The notes under the pieces were generated by a model. The model did not search any database, was not told the origin of the DNA, and worked only from the letters and a program-made list of their open reading frames with translations. Shown one piece after another: positions 51,403 to 59,916 of a stretch of DNA of 64,000 nucleotides. The stretch comes from Streptomyces sp. NBC_01750. Its GTDB lineage: Bacteria; Actinomycetota; Actinomycetes; Streptomycetales; Streptomycetaceae. How positions within the stretch are numbered: the stretch's first letter is position 1; every line of letters starts with the position of its first letter. Location: NCBI RefSeq assembly GCF_035918095.1, contig NZ_CP109137.1, forward strand, positions 6,574,001-6,638,000. Reading direction: 5' to 3'. The translations under genes and the position numbers were made by a program.

Positions 51403-51570
51403 TCAGGCGGCGCTGACCTCCACGCCGTGCTCTGCCGCCAGGCGGCGCAGGTCGTCCAGCTCTGCCTGCTCGACATCCGCGAGGAAGTCGTCGCCCGTCT
51501 CACGAGCCAGCGTGAGGTCGGTCTCGGCGGCCTTTATGCGCTGCAGCAATCCTGTGGTGAATGCGTCCAT
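51403..51570 (-). CDS. Small conserved protein (55 residues)
   Basis: A short acidic, helix-rich cytoplasmic protein beginning MDAFTTGLLQRIKAAETDLT and ending HGVEVSAA. Two helices with heptad-like Leu/Ala spacing (LARETGDDFLADVEQAELDD) suggest a coiled coil or helical pair. The family and function are not recognised. The ATG at 51570 was chosen because the frame upstream lacks coding character. It is flanked by the phosphatase terminator and divergent from cutR. It might be a CutRS-linked small protein, but only its position suggests this. Confidence 0.7.
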   Translation of the reverse strand: MDAFTTGLLQRIKAAETDLTLARETGDDFLADVEQAELDDLRRLAAEHGVEVSAA

Positions 51571-51875
51571 GGTGCGCCCCCTCGTCGTGGGTCGGTGGCA
51601 CGGGGGTGTGCCGACGGTGGGTGGATCAACCCGGAAACAGGTCGTGATATGCCACAAACAGGGCGTGATCTCTGGGTGTGCAGTCGTCCTCCCCCGGCCT
51701 TCCCTCAGAGAAACCTCAACTGGCCGGGGAATCCGGTGAATTCCTGGGGCCGGTGATCCCCGCGATCCGCCTTACAGCCGGTTTACGCGCGTAACGGGCA
51801 GGATGGAGGCGCACAGTCAGTGCTCACACACCTGCCCTGATCAACGCTTGACGGGCACAGAGGAAGGACAGCGAC
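51571..51875. other. 305-base divergent region upstream of cutR
   Basis: Holds the promoters of the small protein gene (-) and cutR (+). A ribosome site, GAGGAAGGA, precedes the cutR GTG. No clear repeat or palindrome was found that would mark a CutR autoregulatory site. Confidence 0.5.
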
Positions 51876-52529
51876 GTGCGCGTACTCGTCGTCGAGGACG
51901 AGCAGCTGCTCGCCGATGCGGTGGCCACCGGACTGCGCCGGGAGGCCATGGCGGTCGACGTCGTGTACGACGGCGCTTCCGCTCTGGAACGTATCGGGGT
52001 CAATGACTACGACGTGGTCGTGCTGGACCGTGACCTTCCTCTGGTCCACGGCGACGATGTCTGCCGCAAGATCGTCGAGCTGGGCATGCCCACCCGGGTG
52101 CTGATGCTGACCGCCTCCGGAGACGTCAGCGACCGCGTCGAAGGGCTCGAGCTGGGCGCGGACGACTACCTTCCCAAGCCCTTCGCCTTCAGCGAGCTCA
52201 CCGCCCGGGTGCGGGCGCTCGGCCGCCGTACGACCGTGCCGCTGCCGCCCGTCCTCGAGCGCGCCGGCATCAAGCTCGACCCCAACCGCCGCGAGGTCTT
52301 CCGCGACGGCAAGGAGATCCAGCTCGCGCCCAAGGAGTTCGCGGTGCTGGAGGTGCTGATGCGCAGCGAGGGCGCGGTCGTGTCGGCCGAGCAGCTCCTC
52401 GAGAAGGCGTGGGACGAGAACACCGACCCGTTCACCAATGTTGTCCGCGTGACGGTGATGACTCTGCGCCGCAAGCTCGGCGAGCCGCCAGTGATCGTCA
52501 CCGTGCCCGGCTCCGGCTACCGGATCTGA
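51876..52529 (+). CDS. cutR: Response regulator CutR
   Basis: The OmpR-family regulator of the CutRS two-component system, conserved in Streptomyces and linked to envelope/secretion stress and antibiotic production. 217 residues from the GTG at 51876, the size I recall. Receiver: acidic EDE at 7-9, phospho-accepting Asp51 in VVVLDRDLP, Lys in YLPKPFAF. The winged helix (about 125-215) ends VTVPGSGYRI. cutS starts 3 bases after the stop. Identity rests on layout and length; it is distant from any other cutRS copy that may exist. Confidence 0.9.
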   Translation: MRVLVVEDEQLLADAVATGLRREAMAVDVVYDGASALERIGVNDYDVVVLDRDLPLVHGDDVCRKIVELGMPTRVLMLTASGDVSDRVEGLELGADDYLPKPFAFSELTARVRALGRRTTVPLPPVLERAGIKLDPNRREVFRDGKEIQLAPKEFAVLEVLMRSEGAVVSAEQLLEKAWDENTDPFTNVVRVTVMTLRRKLGEPPVIVTVPGSGYRI

Positions 52530-52532
52530 CTC

Positions 52533-53768
52533 ATGGCCACTGCCCCGGCGCCACCGCAAGCGCCTCCGAAGCCGACGTGGGATCCGCGCGATCCCGTACG
52601 CCCCTGGCTGCGTCCGACGATCCGGATACGGCTGACCCTGCTGTACGGAGGCATGTTCCTGATCGCGGGCATCCTGCTGCTCTCGATCATCTATCTGCTC
52701 GCAGCGCAGGCCATCCACCAGGGCAGTGAGCTGGTCCTGAAGGTCACGGGTGTGAACGTGAACCTCGACAGCCCCACCTGCCCGGAGCTCAACGGCGCGA
52801 TCAACAACGAACAGCTCAACGCGGCGCTCAAGACGTGCATGTCCGTGCAGCGCCAGCACGCCCTGGACGATCTCCTGCGCCGCTCGCTCTTCGCACTGCT
52901 CGGCCTCAGCATCATCGCGTTCGCCTTCGGTTACGCGATGGCGGGACGCGTCCTCTCGCCGCTCGGAAAGATCACCCGCACCGCCCGTCAGGTGGCCGGC
53001 TCCGATCTCTCCCGGCGGATCGAGCTGGACGGTCCCGACGACGAGCTCAAGGAGCTCGCGGACACCTTCGACGAGATGCTGGACCGTCTGGAGCGGGCCT
53101 TCACCGCTCAGCAGCGGTTCGTGGCGAACGCCTCGCACGAGCTGCGTACGCCGCTGGCGATCAACCGCACGCTGCTGGAGGTCCATCTCTCCGACCCCGG
53201 GGTGCCCGCGGAGCTCCAGCAGCTCGGCAAGACGCTCCTGACCACCAATGAACGCAGCGAGCAGCTGGTCGAAGGCCTGCTGCTGCTGGCGCGCAGCGAC
53301 AACCAGATCGTCGAGCGGAAACCGGTGGACCTCGCCGAGGTCGCCACGCGTGCCGTCGACCAGACCCGGGCCGAGGCAGAGGCGAGCGGCGTGGAGATCC
53401 GCGGTGAGCGCGCGCTCGCCGTCGTGCAGGGCAATGGCGTCCTGCTGGAACGGATCGCCCTGAACCTGGTGCAGAACGGCGTGCGGTACAACATCCCGGA
53501 AGGCGGGTGGGTGGATGTCGCCACCGAGGTCCGGCAGGGCGAGGCGGTCCTGGTGGTATCGAACACGGGACCGGTGGTTCCCGCCTACGAGATCGACAAT
53601 CTCTTCGAGCCATTCCGGCGGCTGCGGCAGGAGCGGACCGGCAGCGACAAGGGTGTCGGACTGGGGCTTTCGATCGCCCGCTCGGTCGCCCGGGCCCACG
53701 GAGGCCGTATCATCGCGGAGCCTCGTGAGGGCGGTGGTCTCGTGATGCGTGTCACCCTCCCGGTCTGA
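52533..53768 (+). CDS. cutS: Sensor histidine kinase CutS
   Basis: The 411-residue partner of CutR. A Pro-rich N-terminus, then a transmembrane helix at about 36-58, an extracellular loop of about 55 residues with two cysteines (Cys83 and Cys102), a second helix at about 117-137, and a HAMP domain. The His box FVANASHELRTPLA has His202, and the ATPase domain has NLVQNGVRYNIPEGG and GVGLGLSIARSVARAHGG. The cysteine pair is of the kind reported to act as a redox or folding sensor in CutS. It is 3 bases behind cutR, one operon. Confidence 0.9.
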   Translation: MATAPAPPQAPPKPTWDPRDPVRPWLRPTIRIRLTLLYGGMFLIAGILLLSIIYLLAAQAIHQGSELVLKVTGVNVNLDSPTCPELNGAINNEQLNAALKTCMSVQRQHALDDLLRRSLFALLGLSIIAFAFGYAMAGRVLSPLGKITRTARQVAGSDLSRRIELDGPDDELKELADTFDEMLDRLERAFTAQQRFVANASHELRTPLAINRTLLEVHLSDPGVPAELQQLGKTLLTTNERSEQLVEGLLLLARSDNQIVERKPVDLAEVATRAVDQTRAEAEASGVEIRGERALAVVQGNGVLLERIALNLVQNGVRYNIPEGGWVDVATEVRQGEAVLVVSNTGPVVPAYEIDNLFEPFRRLRQERTGSDKGVGLGLSIARSVARAHGGRIIAEPREGGGLVMRVTLPV

Positions 53769-53908
53769 GATGCTGATCGACGCGAATCGTTTCTCTCGCT
53801 GCGTTCGCTTTACGCTGAATTTTCGGGACCCGTGCCCGAGGGGTCGGTGTGCGATCGATCACAGAGGCGAATTTCAGGCCATCTACTCTCCGTGATCAAG
53901 ACTCTTGC

Positions 53909-53939
53909 CGGAAAGCCGGGAAAAGTCCGGGTTTCCGGG
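53909..53939 (+). terminator. Hairpin downstream of cutS
   Basis: A 12-bp stem, CCGGAAAGCCGG with CCGGGTTTCCGG (one mismatch), and a 7-base loop, 140 bases after the cutS stop. It may be the operon terminator or a leader element for the DUF4193 gene. Most of the rest of the 404-base gap (53769-54172) shows nothing I can name. Confidence 0.45.
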
Positions 53940-54172
53940 GGGTGAGATCACGGGAAGTACACGGGGTGGCGCCCGTGCAGTGCGACATTCGGACCGTGTA
54001 CGGTCCCGATCGCCACCCAACCCCAGCACTCTTGAGGGATCCGGTTGGGTGTCGATTGAGTAACAGACCTTGATGTGAGGCAAAATCTCCGCCTCAGGTC
54101 GGGCACAAGTCCGGCCTCTCGCGCGTTACGTGCGCTGAGACACCGAAGACACCCAGAGGGGGAGAGGCACAC

Positions 54173-54469
54173 ATGGCAACGGACTACGACACCCCACGCA
54201 AGACCGATGACGACGTCGACTCGGACAGCCTTGAGGAACTGAAGGCCCGCCGGAACGACAAGACGACCTCGGCCGTCGACGTTGACGAGTTCGAGCAGGC
54301 TGAAGGCCTGGAGCTGCCCGGAGCGGACCTTTCCAACGAGGAACTGTCCGTCCGCGTGCTGCCCCGGCAGGCCGACGAGTTCACCTGCATGAGCTGCTTC
54401 CTCGTGCACCACCGGAGCCAGCTGGCGCGCGAGAAGAACGGTCAGCCGATCTGCCGCGACTGCGACTGA
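54173..54469 (+). CDS. DUF4193 zinc-ribbon-like protein
   Basis: A 98-residue acidic protein conserved across actinobacteria. The C-terminal third has a zinc-binding pattern, CMSCFLVHH and ICRDCD. The N-terminal half (DDVDSDSLEELKARRNDKTT) is acidic and likely unfolded or protein-binding. Its exact role is unknown. Start is the ATG at 54173 behind GGGGGAGAGG. The next gene starts 13 bases after its stop, so they are probably cotranscribed. Confidence 0.88.
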   Translation: MATDYDTPRKTDDDVDSDSLEELKARRNDKTTSAVDVDEFEQAEGLELPGADLSNEELSVRVLPRQADEFTCMSCFLVHHRSQLAREKNGQPICRDCD

Positions 54470-54482
54470 GGTCCGGCCGGCC

Positions 54483-55409
54483 GTGGCAGGCGAAACACCG
54501 TCCAGGAAGCGGCGCTTTCGGCGTCAGAAGCCGCCGGAGGCGCTCCAGGGCGGTACGGGTCCGGCAGAAGGCGCCACGGCGTCTGCCGAGCACTCGGCCG
54601 CGCTCCTGCCCCACGGCGCAGGAGACGACGACGAGCGGGGCCCGAGGGCCTCGCTCGAAGGACTCGGAACCGCGGATCAGGCGGGGCCCCCGACCAGGGC
54701 CTCGCGCCTGGCCGCGGTCAGGAACGGCGTCCGCAGGAGCGGCGCGAACGCCAAAGCGGCGCTCGCGTACGTCGCCGACCGGCTCATCGAGAACGCACCA
54801 CGCGTTCCGGTGCGCGATCTCGCCACGCTGCGCAAGCAGTTCCCCGGCCTCGCTCCCGAGCAGCTGGCGGACAAGCTGGTCGCGGGTGCGGCGAACGCCA
54901 CTTCCACAGTGGGGGCGGGCATCGGCGCGGCCGCGATGCTGCCCGTACCGCCCGCGATGCCGGCCGAGCTGGCCACAGAGATCGTCAGCGTCGCCGCGAT
55001 CGAGCTCAAGCTCATCGCCGAGCTCCACGAGGTCTACGGGATACGGCCGCCCGGCTCCCTCAAGGACCGCAGTACCGCCTATCTGACCTCCTGGTCGGAG
55101 GAGCGCGGGATCCAGGCGACCAAACCGGCGACGATCGACGCCGCACTCGGCGGCCAGCTCAAACGCGAGCTGCGGCAGCAGATCATGAAGCGCACGGTCC
55201 GCAATCTGCCGAATCTCATGCCGTTCCTGGTCGGCGCGGCCGTCGGCGCGGTGATGAACCGCCGGGACACCAGAAAGCTCGCGCACCGGATCCGCAAGGA
55301 CTTGAGAAGCCGGCAGGTCCCCTGGGACGCCCTGCCCGCGCTACCGCCGCTGGAACAGCCCAAGGAGCCCCTGGAGACGACGTTCATCCCCAGAGAGCTC
55401 GGGCGCTGA
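54483..55409 (+). CDS. Conserved actinobacterial protein, possibly EcsC-like
   Basis: A 308-residue protein starting at the GTG at 54483 (GAGG upstream). The first 70 residues are basic, Gly/Ser-rich and disordered. The core (about 85-270) contains NAPRVPVRDLATLRKQFPGL, GIGAAAMLPVPPAMPAELAT (a long hydrophobic stretch), EIVSVAAIELKLIAELHEVY and RNLPNLMPFLVGAAVGAVMN, which suggests membrane association of EcsC type. The C-terminal tail holds RKLAHRIRKDLRSRQ. No enzyme motif is visible. Together with DUF4193 it probably forms a two-gene unit. Confidence 0.78.
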   Translation: MAGETPSRKRRFRRQKPPEALQGGTGPAEGATASAEHSAALLPHGAGDDDERGPRASLEGLGTADQAGPPTRASRLAAVRNGVRRSGANAKAALAYVADRLIENAPRVPVRDLATLRKQFPGLAPEQLADKLVAGAANATSTVGAGIGAAAMLPVPPAMPAELATEIVSVAAIELKLIAELHEVYGIRPPGSLKDRSTAYLTSWSEERGIQATKPATIDAALGGQLKRELRQQIMKRTVRNLPNLMPFLVGAAVGAVMNRRDTRKLAHRIRKDLRSRQVPWDALPALPPLEQPKEPLETTFIPRELGR

Positions 55410-55421
55410 GGCAAGTCCCCG

Positions 55422-55880
55422 TCAGGCCGCGCGAACGGCCGCGAGAGCGGCAGCCAGCGCCTTCGGGTTCCGGGTCGAGAGGTAGAGATACGGCGTCGGG
55501 TCGGCCGGGTCCGTGACCTCGACCCGCAGGGCCGTCGGCACATAGCTCCGCAGCAGCATGAATGCCCGTGTATCGGCTTTGTACGAGCGCCAGGCGCGCG
55601 CTTCCTCCGCGTCCAGCACCTCGGCCTCGCCGAGCGCGGACAGCGGGATCCGCGCGTCGCCCGCGACCAGTGAGCCGGCCACCACCCGGATACGGGCCGA
55701 GCCGTACGAACTCACCACGACCGCCGCGACCGCGGTGGCGGCGATCAGGCCCCCGAGCAGCGCCGGCGGACCGAACGGCAGCAGGATGAGGCCGCCCGCG
55801 ACACCCACGAGGGCAGCGATGAGCCACCACGAACGGGGCGCGGTGAGACGTTCTTCGTAGTGCGGGGCGGAAGGCTGCAT
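55422..55880 (-). CDS. DUF3093 family membrane protein
   Basis: A 152-residue protein with two close transmembrane helices at about 17-60 (WWLIAALVGVAGGLILLPFG, GLIAATAVAAVVVSSYG), then a soluble domain with RIPLSALGEAEVLDAEEARA and YLYLSTRNPKALAAALA. The family is actinobacterial and of unknown function. Start is the ATG at 55880. Its end lies 12 bases from that of the EcsC-like gene (converging), and its start 58 bases from the thioesterase start (divergent). Confidence 0.88.
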   Translation of the reverse strand: MQPSAPHYEERLTAPRSWWLIAALVGVAGGLILLPFGPPALLGGLIAATAVAAVVVSSYGSARIRVVAGSLVAGDARIPLSALGEAEVLDAEEARAWRSYKADTRAFMLLRSYVPTALRVEVTDPADPTPYLYLSTRNPKALAAALAAVRAA

Positions 55881-55938
55881 GAAACCAAGCTTGGCACGGT
55901 GCGACCTGCGGGTACCCGCGCGGGTAAGGTCAGCGCCT

Positions 55939-56559
55939 GTGAGTACTGCGAAATCCCGGGGGGCGGCCCCCGGTTCCCCGGCCCGCGCTGCGGCTCTGAC
56001 CCCTCCGGCCGACGCCATACCGCCGGTTCGGCACCCCGACGCCCCGGCCCCAGGTGAGCTCCTCGGCTCGCACTACGAGCACTGCTTCGGCTGCGGCGAG
56101 GGCCAGCCCCACGGGCTGCACCTCCAGGCACGGGCCGGGGAGGGTGTCCGCATCACCGCCGAATTCACCGTCAAGCCGGCCCACCAGGGCGCGCCCGGCC
56201 TCGCGCACGGCGGCGTCCTCGCCACGGCTCTGGACGAGACCCTCGGCTCGCTGAACTGGCTGCTGCGGGTGATCGCGGTGACCGGCCGGCTCGAGACCGA
56301 TTTCGTACGGCCCGTGCCCGTGGACACCGTGCTGCATCTGGAGGCCGAGGTGACCGCGGTCGCCGGCCGCAAGATCTACTCCACCGCCGTGGGCCGGATC
56401 GGCGACCCCGGCGGCCCCGTCGCCGTCCGTGCCGATGCCCTTTTCATCGAGGTCAAGGTCGACCACTTCATCGACAACGGCCGCCCGGAGGAGATCCAGG
56501 CAGCCATGGCCGACCCCGACCGGATCAGGCGCACCCGCGCCTTCGAGGTGAACCCCTGA
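55939..56559 (+). CDS. Hotdog-fold thioesterase (PaaI-like)
   Basis: A 206-residue protein. The first about 40 residues are a low-complexity extension; then comes HYEHCFGCGEGQPHGLHL with a possible metal/substrate Cys pair, and the hotdog core with GLAHGGVLATALDETLGSL, whose HGG and downstream Asp-Glu are the usual catalytic set. It likely hydrolyses an acyl-CoA thioester, not identified. Start is the GTG at 55939 (TAAGG upstream). Its stop TGA shares a base with the dUTPase ATG (TGATG), so the two are coupled. Confidence 0.85.
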   Translation: MSTAKSRGAAPGSPARAAALTPPADAIPPVRHPDAPAPGELLGSHYEHCFGCGEGQPHGLHLQARAGEGVRITAEFTVKPAHQGAPGLAHGGVLATALDETLGSLNWLLRVIAVTGRLETDFVRPVPVDTVLHLEAEVTAVAGRKIYSTAVGRIGDPGGPVAVRADALFIEVKVDHFIDNGRPEEIQAAMADPDRIRRTRAFEVNP

Positions 56560-57071
56560 TGCGTACCCCTGTCGATGTCCTCATCCGCCGGGTCGACCCG
56601 GAGGTACCGCTGCCGGCGTACGCGCACGCCGGCGACGCCGGAGCCGATCTGGTCACCTGCGAGGCTGCCGAACTCGCCCCGGGCGAGCGGGCTGTGCTGC
56701 CCACCGGAGTGTCCATCGCCCTCCCCGACGGTTACGCCGCCTTCGTGCACCCCCGCTCCGGTCTCGCGGCCCGCTGCGGAGTGGCCCTCGTGAATGCCCC
56801 GGGGACGGTGGATGCCGGGTACCGTGGGGAGATCAAGGTGATCGTGGTCAATCTCGACCCGCGCGAGAGTGTGCGGTTCGATCGGTTCGACCGGATTGCC
56901 CAACTGGTCGTCCAGCAGGTCGAGAAGGTGCGCTTCCACGAGGTGGCGGAGCTTCCCGGCTCGGCGCGGGCCGAGGGGGGCTTCGGGTCCACCGGCGGTC
57001 ATGCCGCTGTGGACGGCTCAACGGGTGGGAATCGATACGCTTCGGTCGTATCCGACCGGGAAGGACAGTGA
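56559..57071 (+). CDS. dut: dUTPase (deoxyuridine 5'-triphosphate nucleotidohydrolase)
   Basis: Hydrolyses dUTP to dUMP, keeping uracil out of DNA and feeding dTMP synthesis. 170 residues; functional as a trimer. All five motifs are present: AGDAGADL (I), PRSGLA (II), GTVDAGYRGEI with the catalytic Asp/Tyr (III), RIAQLVV (IV), and RAEGGFGSTGGH (V), the last on the swapped C-terminal arm. A further tail, GNRYASVVSDREGQ, is added beyond motif V. Start is coupled to the thioesterase stop. Confidence 0.95.
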   Translation: MRTPVDVLIRRVDPEVPLPAYAHAGDAGADLVTCEAAELAPGERAVLPTGVSIALPDGYAAFVHPRSGLAARCGVALVNAPGTVDAGYRGEIKVIVVNLDPRESVRFDRFDRIAQLVVQQVEKVRFHEVAELPGSARAEGGFGSTGGHAAVDGSTGGNRYASVVSDREGQ

Positions 57072-57072
57072 C

Positions 57073-57849
57073 GTGTTCGGACGTCGCAAGAAGAGTGGTT
57101 CCGCCGAGGACGCGGCGGACGCAGCGGGCGAGGCCGAGCAGGTCGTCGACGAGCGCGACACGGAGTACGCCGAAGAGGAAGGCTCGCCTCGCCGGGTGAA
57201 CCTTCCGCCGGAGCCGCGGCCCGACGGCCCCTGGGACGTCTCCGAGGTATCCAAGCCCGGCGAGGGCCGGGTCGACCTGGGCGGACTTTTCGTGCCCGGA
57301 GTCGACGGCATGGAGCTGCGCGTCGAGGTCGCGGGTGACGCGATCGTCGCCGCCACCGTCGTACTGCGCGACAGCGCCGTACAGCTGCAGGCCTTCGCAG
57401 CGCCCAAGAAGGAAGGCATCTGGAGCGAGGTCCGCGAGGAGATCGCTTCCGGCATCACCCAGCAGGGCGGCATCATCGACGAGGTCGAGGGTCCGCTGGG
57501 CTGGGAGCTGCGAGCTCAGGTGCCCGTGCAGCTTCCGGACGGCACCGGCGGCGTGCAGCTGGTGCGATTCATCGGCGTCGACGGGCCGCGGTGGTTCCTG
57601 CGCGGAGTGATCTCCGGACAGGGCGCGGTGCAGCCGGAGGCCGCCGGGCTTCTGGAGACGATCTTCCGGGACACCGTCGTCGTACGAGGCGAAGGGCCGA
57701 TGGCGCCGCGCGACCCGATCGTCCTCAAGCTGCCGGAAGACGCCCAGATGGTGCCCGAGGGCGTGCAGCAGGAGGAGCAGGAAGGCTCGCGCTTCTCCGG
57801 AGGCATGGGCCAGTTGCAGCGCGGACCTGAGATCACCGAGGTGCGCTGA
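57073..57849 (+). CDS. DUF3710 family protein
   Basis: A 258-residue cytoplasmic protein starting at the GTG at 57073, one base after the dUTPase stop. An acidic N-terminus (GEAEQVVDERDTEYAEEEGS) precedes the conserved domain (about 45-235) with GPWDVSEV, RVDLGGLFVPGVDGMELRVE, GIWSEVREEIASGI and VDGPRWFLRGVISGQ. The function is unknown, but the gene stands beside dut in actinobacteria generally, as far as I recall. It ends with a very strong terminator. Confidence 0.88.
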   Translation: MFGRRKKSGSAEDAADAAGEAEQVVDERDTEYAEEEGSPRRVNLPPEPRPDGPWDVSEVSKPGEGRVDLGGLFVPGVDGMELRVEVAGDAIVAATVVLRDSAVQLQAFAAPKKEGIWSEVREEIASGITQQGGIIDEVEGPLGWELRAQVPVQLPDGTGGVQLVRFIGVDGPRWFLRGVISGQGAVQPEAAGLLETIFRDTVVVRGEGPMAPRDPIVLKLPEDAQMVPEGVQQEEQEGSRFSGGMGQLQRGPEITEVR

Positions 57850-57873
57850 CTCCTCGACCTGAAATCGACCCGG

Positions 57874-57921
57874 CCGGTGGGCCGTACTCCCCTGAAGGGA
57901 GTACGGCCCACCGGTCTTTTT
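57874..57921 (+). terminator. Terminator of the thioesterase-dut-DUF3710 operon
   Basis: A perfect 18-bp stem (left arm beginning CCGGTGGGCCGTAC, right arm ending GTACGGCCCACCGG), a 5-base loop and a run of T bases at 57917-57921. The best intrinsic terminator in the window. It isolates the kdp operon from this unit. Confidence 0.95.
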
Positions 57922-58073
57922 GCAGGTCAGCGCCGGGCCGGCGCAGATTCCGTATGGGAGTCGTCAAGGAGACGCCCATGGCCGTAAGGGAGCCGTCAAC
58001 GGTGGCCGAAAAGCGGTCAGGAGGAGGTTTGCTCGAGAGGTCCGAGAATCCGTACCTCATCTAGGAGCACACG

Positions 58074-58157
58074 ATGGCCGACGTGGCCTTCGTCGTCACC
58101 ACGATCGCGGTTTTCGCGCTGGTGGCGTTCATCGCCAGGGGGGTGGCGAAGCTGTGA
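58074..58157 (+). CDS. 27-residue membrane peptide preceding kdpF
   Basis: A complete short gene: an ATG at 58074 (AGGAGCAC upstream, a good ribosome site) encoding [19 protein letters not shown] and ending IARGVAKL, one transmembrane helix with a positive C-terminus. Its TGA overlaps the GTG start of kdpF (GTGA), so it is translationally coupled to the potassium pump. Gene finders would probably miss it for its length. It may be a second small subunit or a leader peptide. Too short for family assignment. Confidence 0.75.
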   Translation: MADVAFVVTTIAVFALVAFIARGVAKL

Positions 58158-58243
58158 CTGCCGAGAACATTGTCGGCCTGGTCGTGGCCGTAGCCCTGCT
58201 GGGTTACCTCGTCCTCGCCCTTGTGTACCCGGAGAGGTTCTGA
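58154..58243 (+). CDS. kdpF: KdpF, small subunit of the Kdp potassium pump
   Basis: A 29-residue single-helix membrane protein that stabilises the KdpFABC complex. Starts at GTG 58154 in the GTGA overlap with the upstream mini-gene and reads (M)[19 protein letters not shown], ending LALVYPERF, typical for KdpF. kdpA starts 8 bases after its stop. Confidence 0.93.
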   Translation: MTAENIVGLVVAVALLGYLVLALVYPERF

Positions 58244-58251
58244 GTACAGCT

Positions 58252-59916
58252 ATGAGCCCCCTCCTCGCCGGTGTGCTCCAGATGCTTGCGCTGATCGCCG
58301 CGCTCGCTCTCGCATACCGTCCGCTCGGCGACTACATGGCCGGCGTCTACTCCTCGACCAAGCATCTGCGGGTGGAGAAGTGGATCTACAAGGCCATCGG
58401 CGCCAACCCCAACGCCGAGATGCGCTGGCCCGCGTACCTGCGCGGTGTCCTCGCCTTCTCGGCGGTGAGTGTTCTCTTCCTCTATCTGCTGCAGCGGCTG
58501 CAGGGCAGTCTGCCCGGCTCGCTGGGATTCTCCTCGATCGACCCGGACCAGGCGTTCAACACCGCCGCGTCGTTCGTGTCGAACACCAACTGGCAGTCGT
58601 ACTACGGCGAGCAGGCCATGGGCCACGTCGTGCAGACCGGCGGCCTGGCGGTACAGAACTTCGTCTCCGCCGCCGTCGGTATCGCCGTCGCGGTGGCCCT
58701 TGTGCGGGGCTTCGCCCGCTCCCGCACCGGTGAGCTGGGCAACTTCTGGGCCGACCTGGTCCGCGGCACCGTCCGGATCCTGATCCCGCTCTCCGTGATC
58801 GGCGCGATCGTGCTGGTCGCGTGCGGCGCGATCCAGAACTTCGCCGGGATCCACGAGGTCGGCCAGTTCATGGGCGGCTCGCAGCAGTGGAACGGCGGCG
58901 CGGTGGCCTCCCAGGAGGCGATCAAGGAGATCGGCACCAACGGTGGCGGTTACTTCAACGCCAACTCGGCCCACCCGTTCGAGAACCCCAACCCGCTCTC
59001 GAACCTCTTCGAGATCTTCCTGATCCTGCTCATCCCGTTCTCGCTGACCCGCACCTTCGGCAAGATGGTCGGCTCGATCAAGCAGGGTTACGCGATCCTC
59101 GCCACGATGGCCACCATCTGGCTGGGCTTCGTTCTCCTCATGATGTGGACCGAGTTCGCACACCACGGTCCGGCGTTCGAGGTCGCGGGCGGCGCGATGG
59201 AGGGCAAGGAGACCCGCTTCGGTATCAGCACCTCGGCGATCTTCTCGGTCTCCACCACGCTCACCTCCACCGGCGCGGTCAACTCCTTCCACTCGTCGAA
59301 CACCGGTCTGGGCGGCGGCATCAACCTGCTGGGTATGCAGCTGGGTGAGATCGCTCCCGGTGGTGTGGGCTCCGGCCTCTACGGCATGCTGATCCTCGCG
59401 ATCATCGCGGTGTTCATCGCGGGCCTGATGGTGGGGCGTACGCCCGAGTATCTCGGCAAGAAGATCGGCACCCGCGAGATCAAGCTGGCGGCCTGCTACA
59501 TCCTCATCACGCCGGCGCTGGTGCTCTGCTTCACCGCCGCCGCGATGGCCCTGCCCACCCCGGTCAACTCGATGACCAACTCGGGTGCGCACGGCTTCTC
59601 CGAGATCCTCTACGCCTACACCTCGGGCGCCAACAACAACGGCAGCGCGTTTGCCGGCCTGAACGCGGACACGCAGTGGTTCAACACCACCATCGGTCTC
59701 GCGATGCTGCTCGGCCGCTTCCTGCCGATGGTGTTCGTGCTGGCGCTGGCCGGCTCGCTCGCCGAGCAGAAGCCGGTCCCGGCCACCGCTGGCACGCTGC
59801 GGACCGAGAAGCCGCTCTTCACCGGTCTGCTGGTCGGCACGATCCTGATCATCACCGGTCTGACCTACTTCCCGGCCCTGGCGCTGGGCCCGCTCGCCGA
59901 AGGGCTGGCGTCATGA
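58252..59916 (+). CDS. kdpA: KdpA, potassium channel subunit of the Kdp ATPase
   Basis: The 554-residue potassium-selective subunit with about 10 transmembrane helices, related to SKT channels. Pore-loop signatures [11 protein letters not shown] (about 110) and [19 protein letters not shown] (about 227-245), plus [18 protein letters not shown] and [11 protein letters not shown], line the four selectivity filters. Start is the ATG at 58252. Its TGA overlaps the kdpB ATG (ATGA). Confidence 0.97.
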   Translation: MSPLLAGVLQMLALIAALALAYRPLGDYMAGVYSSTKHLRVEKWIYKAIGANPNAEMRWPAYLRGVLAFSAVSVLFLYLLQRLQGSLPGSLGFSSIDPDQAFNTAASFVSNTNWQSYYGEQAMGHVVQTGGLAVQNFVSAAVGIAVAVALVRGFARSRTGELGNFWADLVRGTVRILIPLSVIGAIVLVACGAIQNFAGIHEVGQFMGGSQQWNGGAVASQEAIKEIGTNGGGYFNANSAHPFENPNPLSNLFEIFLILLIPFSLTRTFGKMVGSIKQGYAILATMATIWLGFVLLMMWTEFAHHGPAFEVAGGAMEGKETRFGISTSAIFSVSTTLTSTGAVNSFHSSNTGLGGGINLLGMQLGEIAPGGVGSGLYGMLILAIIAVFIAGLMVGRTPEYLGKKIGTREIKLAACYILITPALVLCFTAAAMALPTPVNSMTNSGAHGFSEILYAYTSGANNNGSAFAGLNADTQWFNTTIGLAMLLGRFLPMVFVLALAGSLAEQKPVPATAGTLRTEKPLFTGLLVGTILIITGLTYFPALALGPLAEGLAS

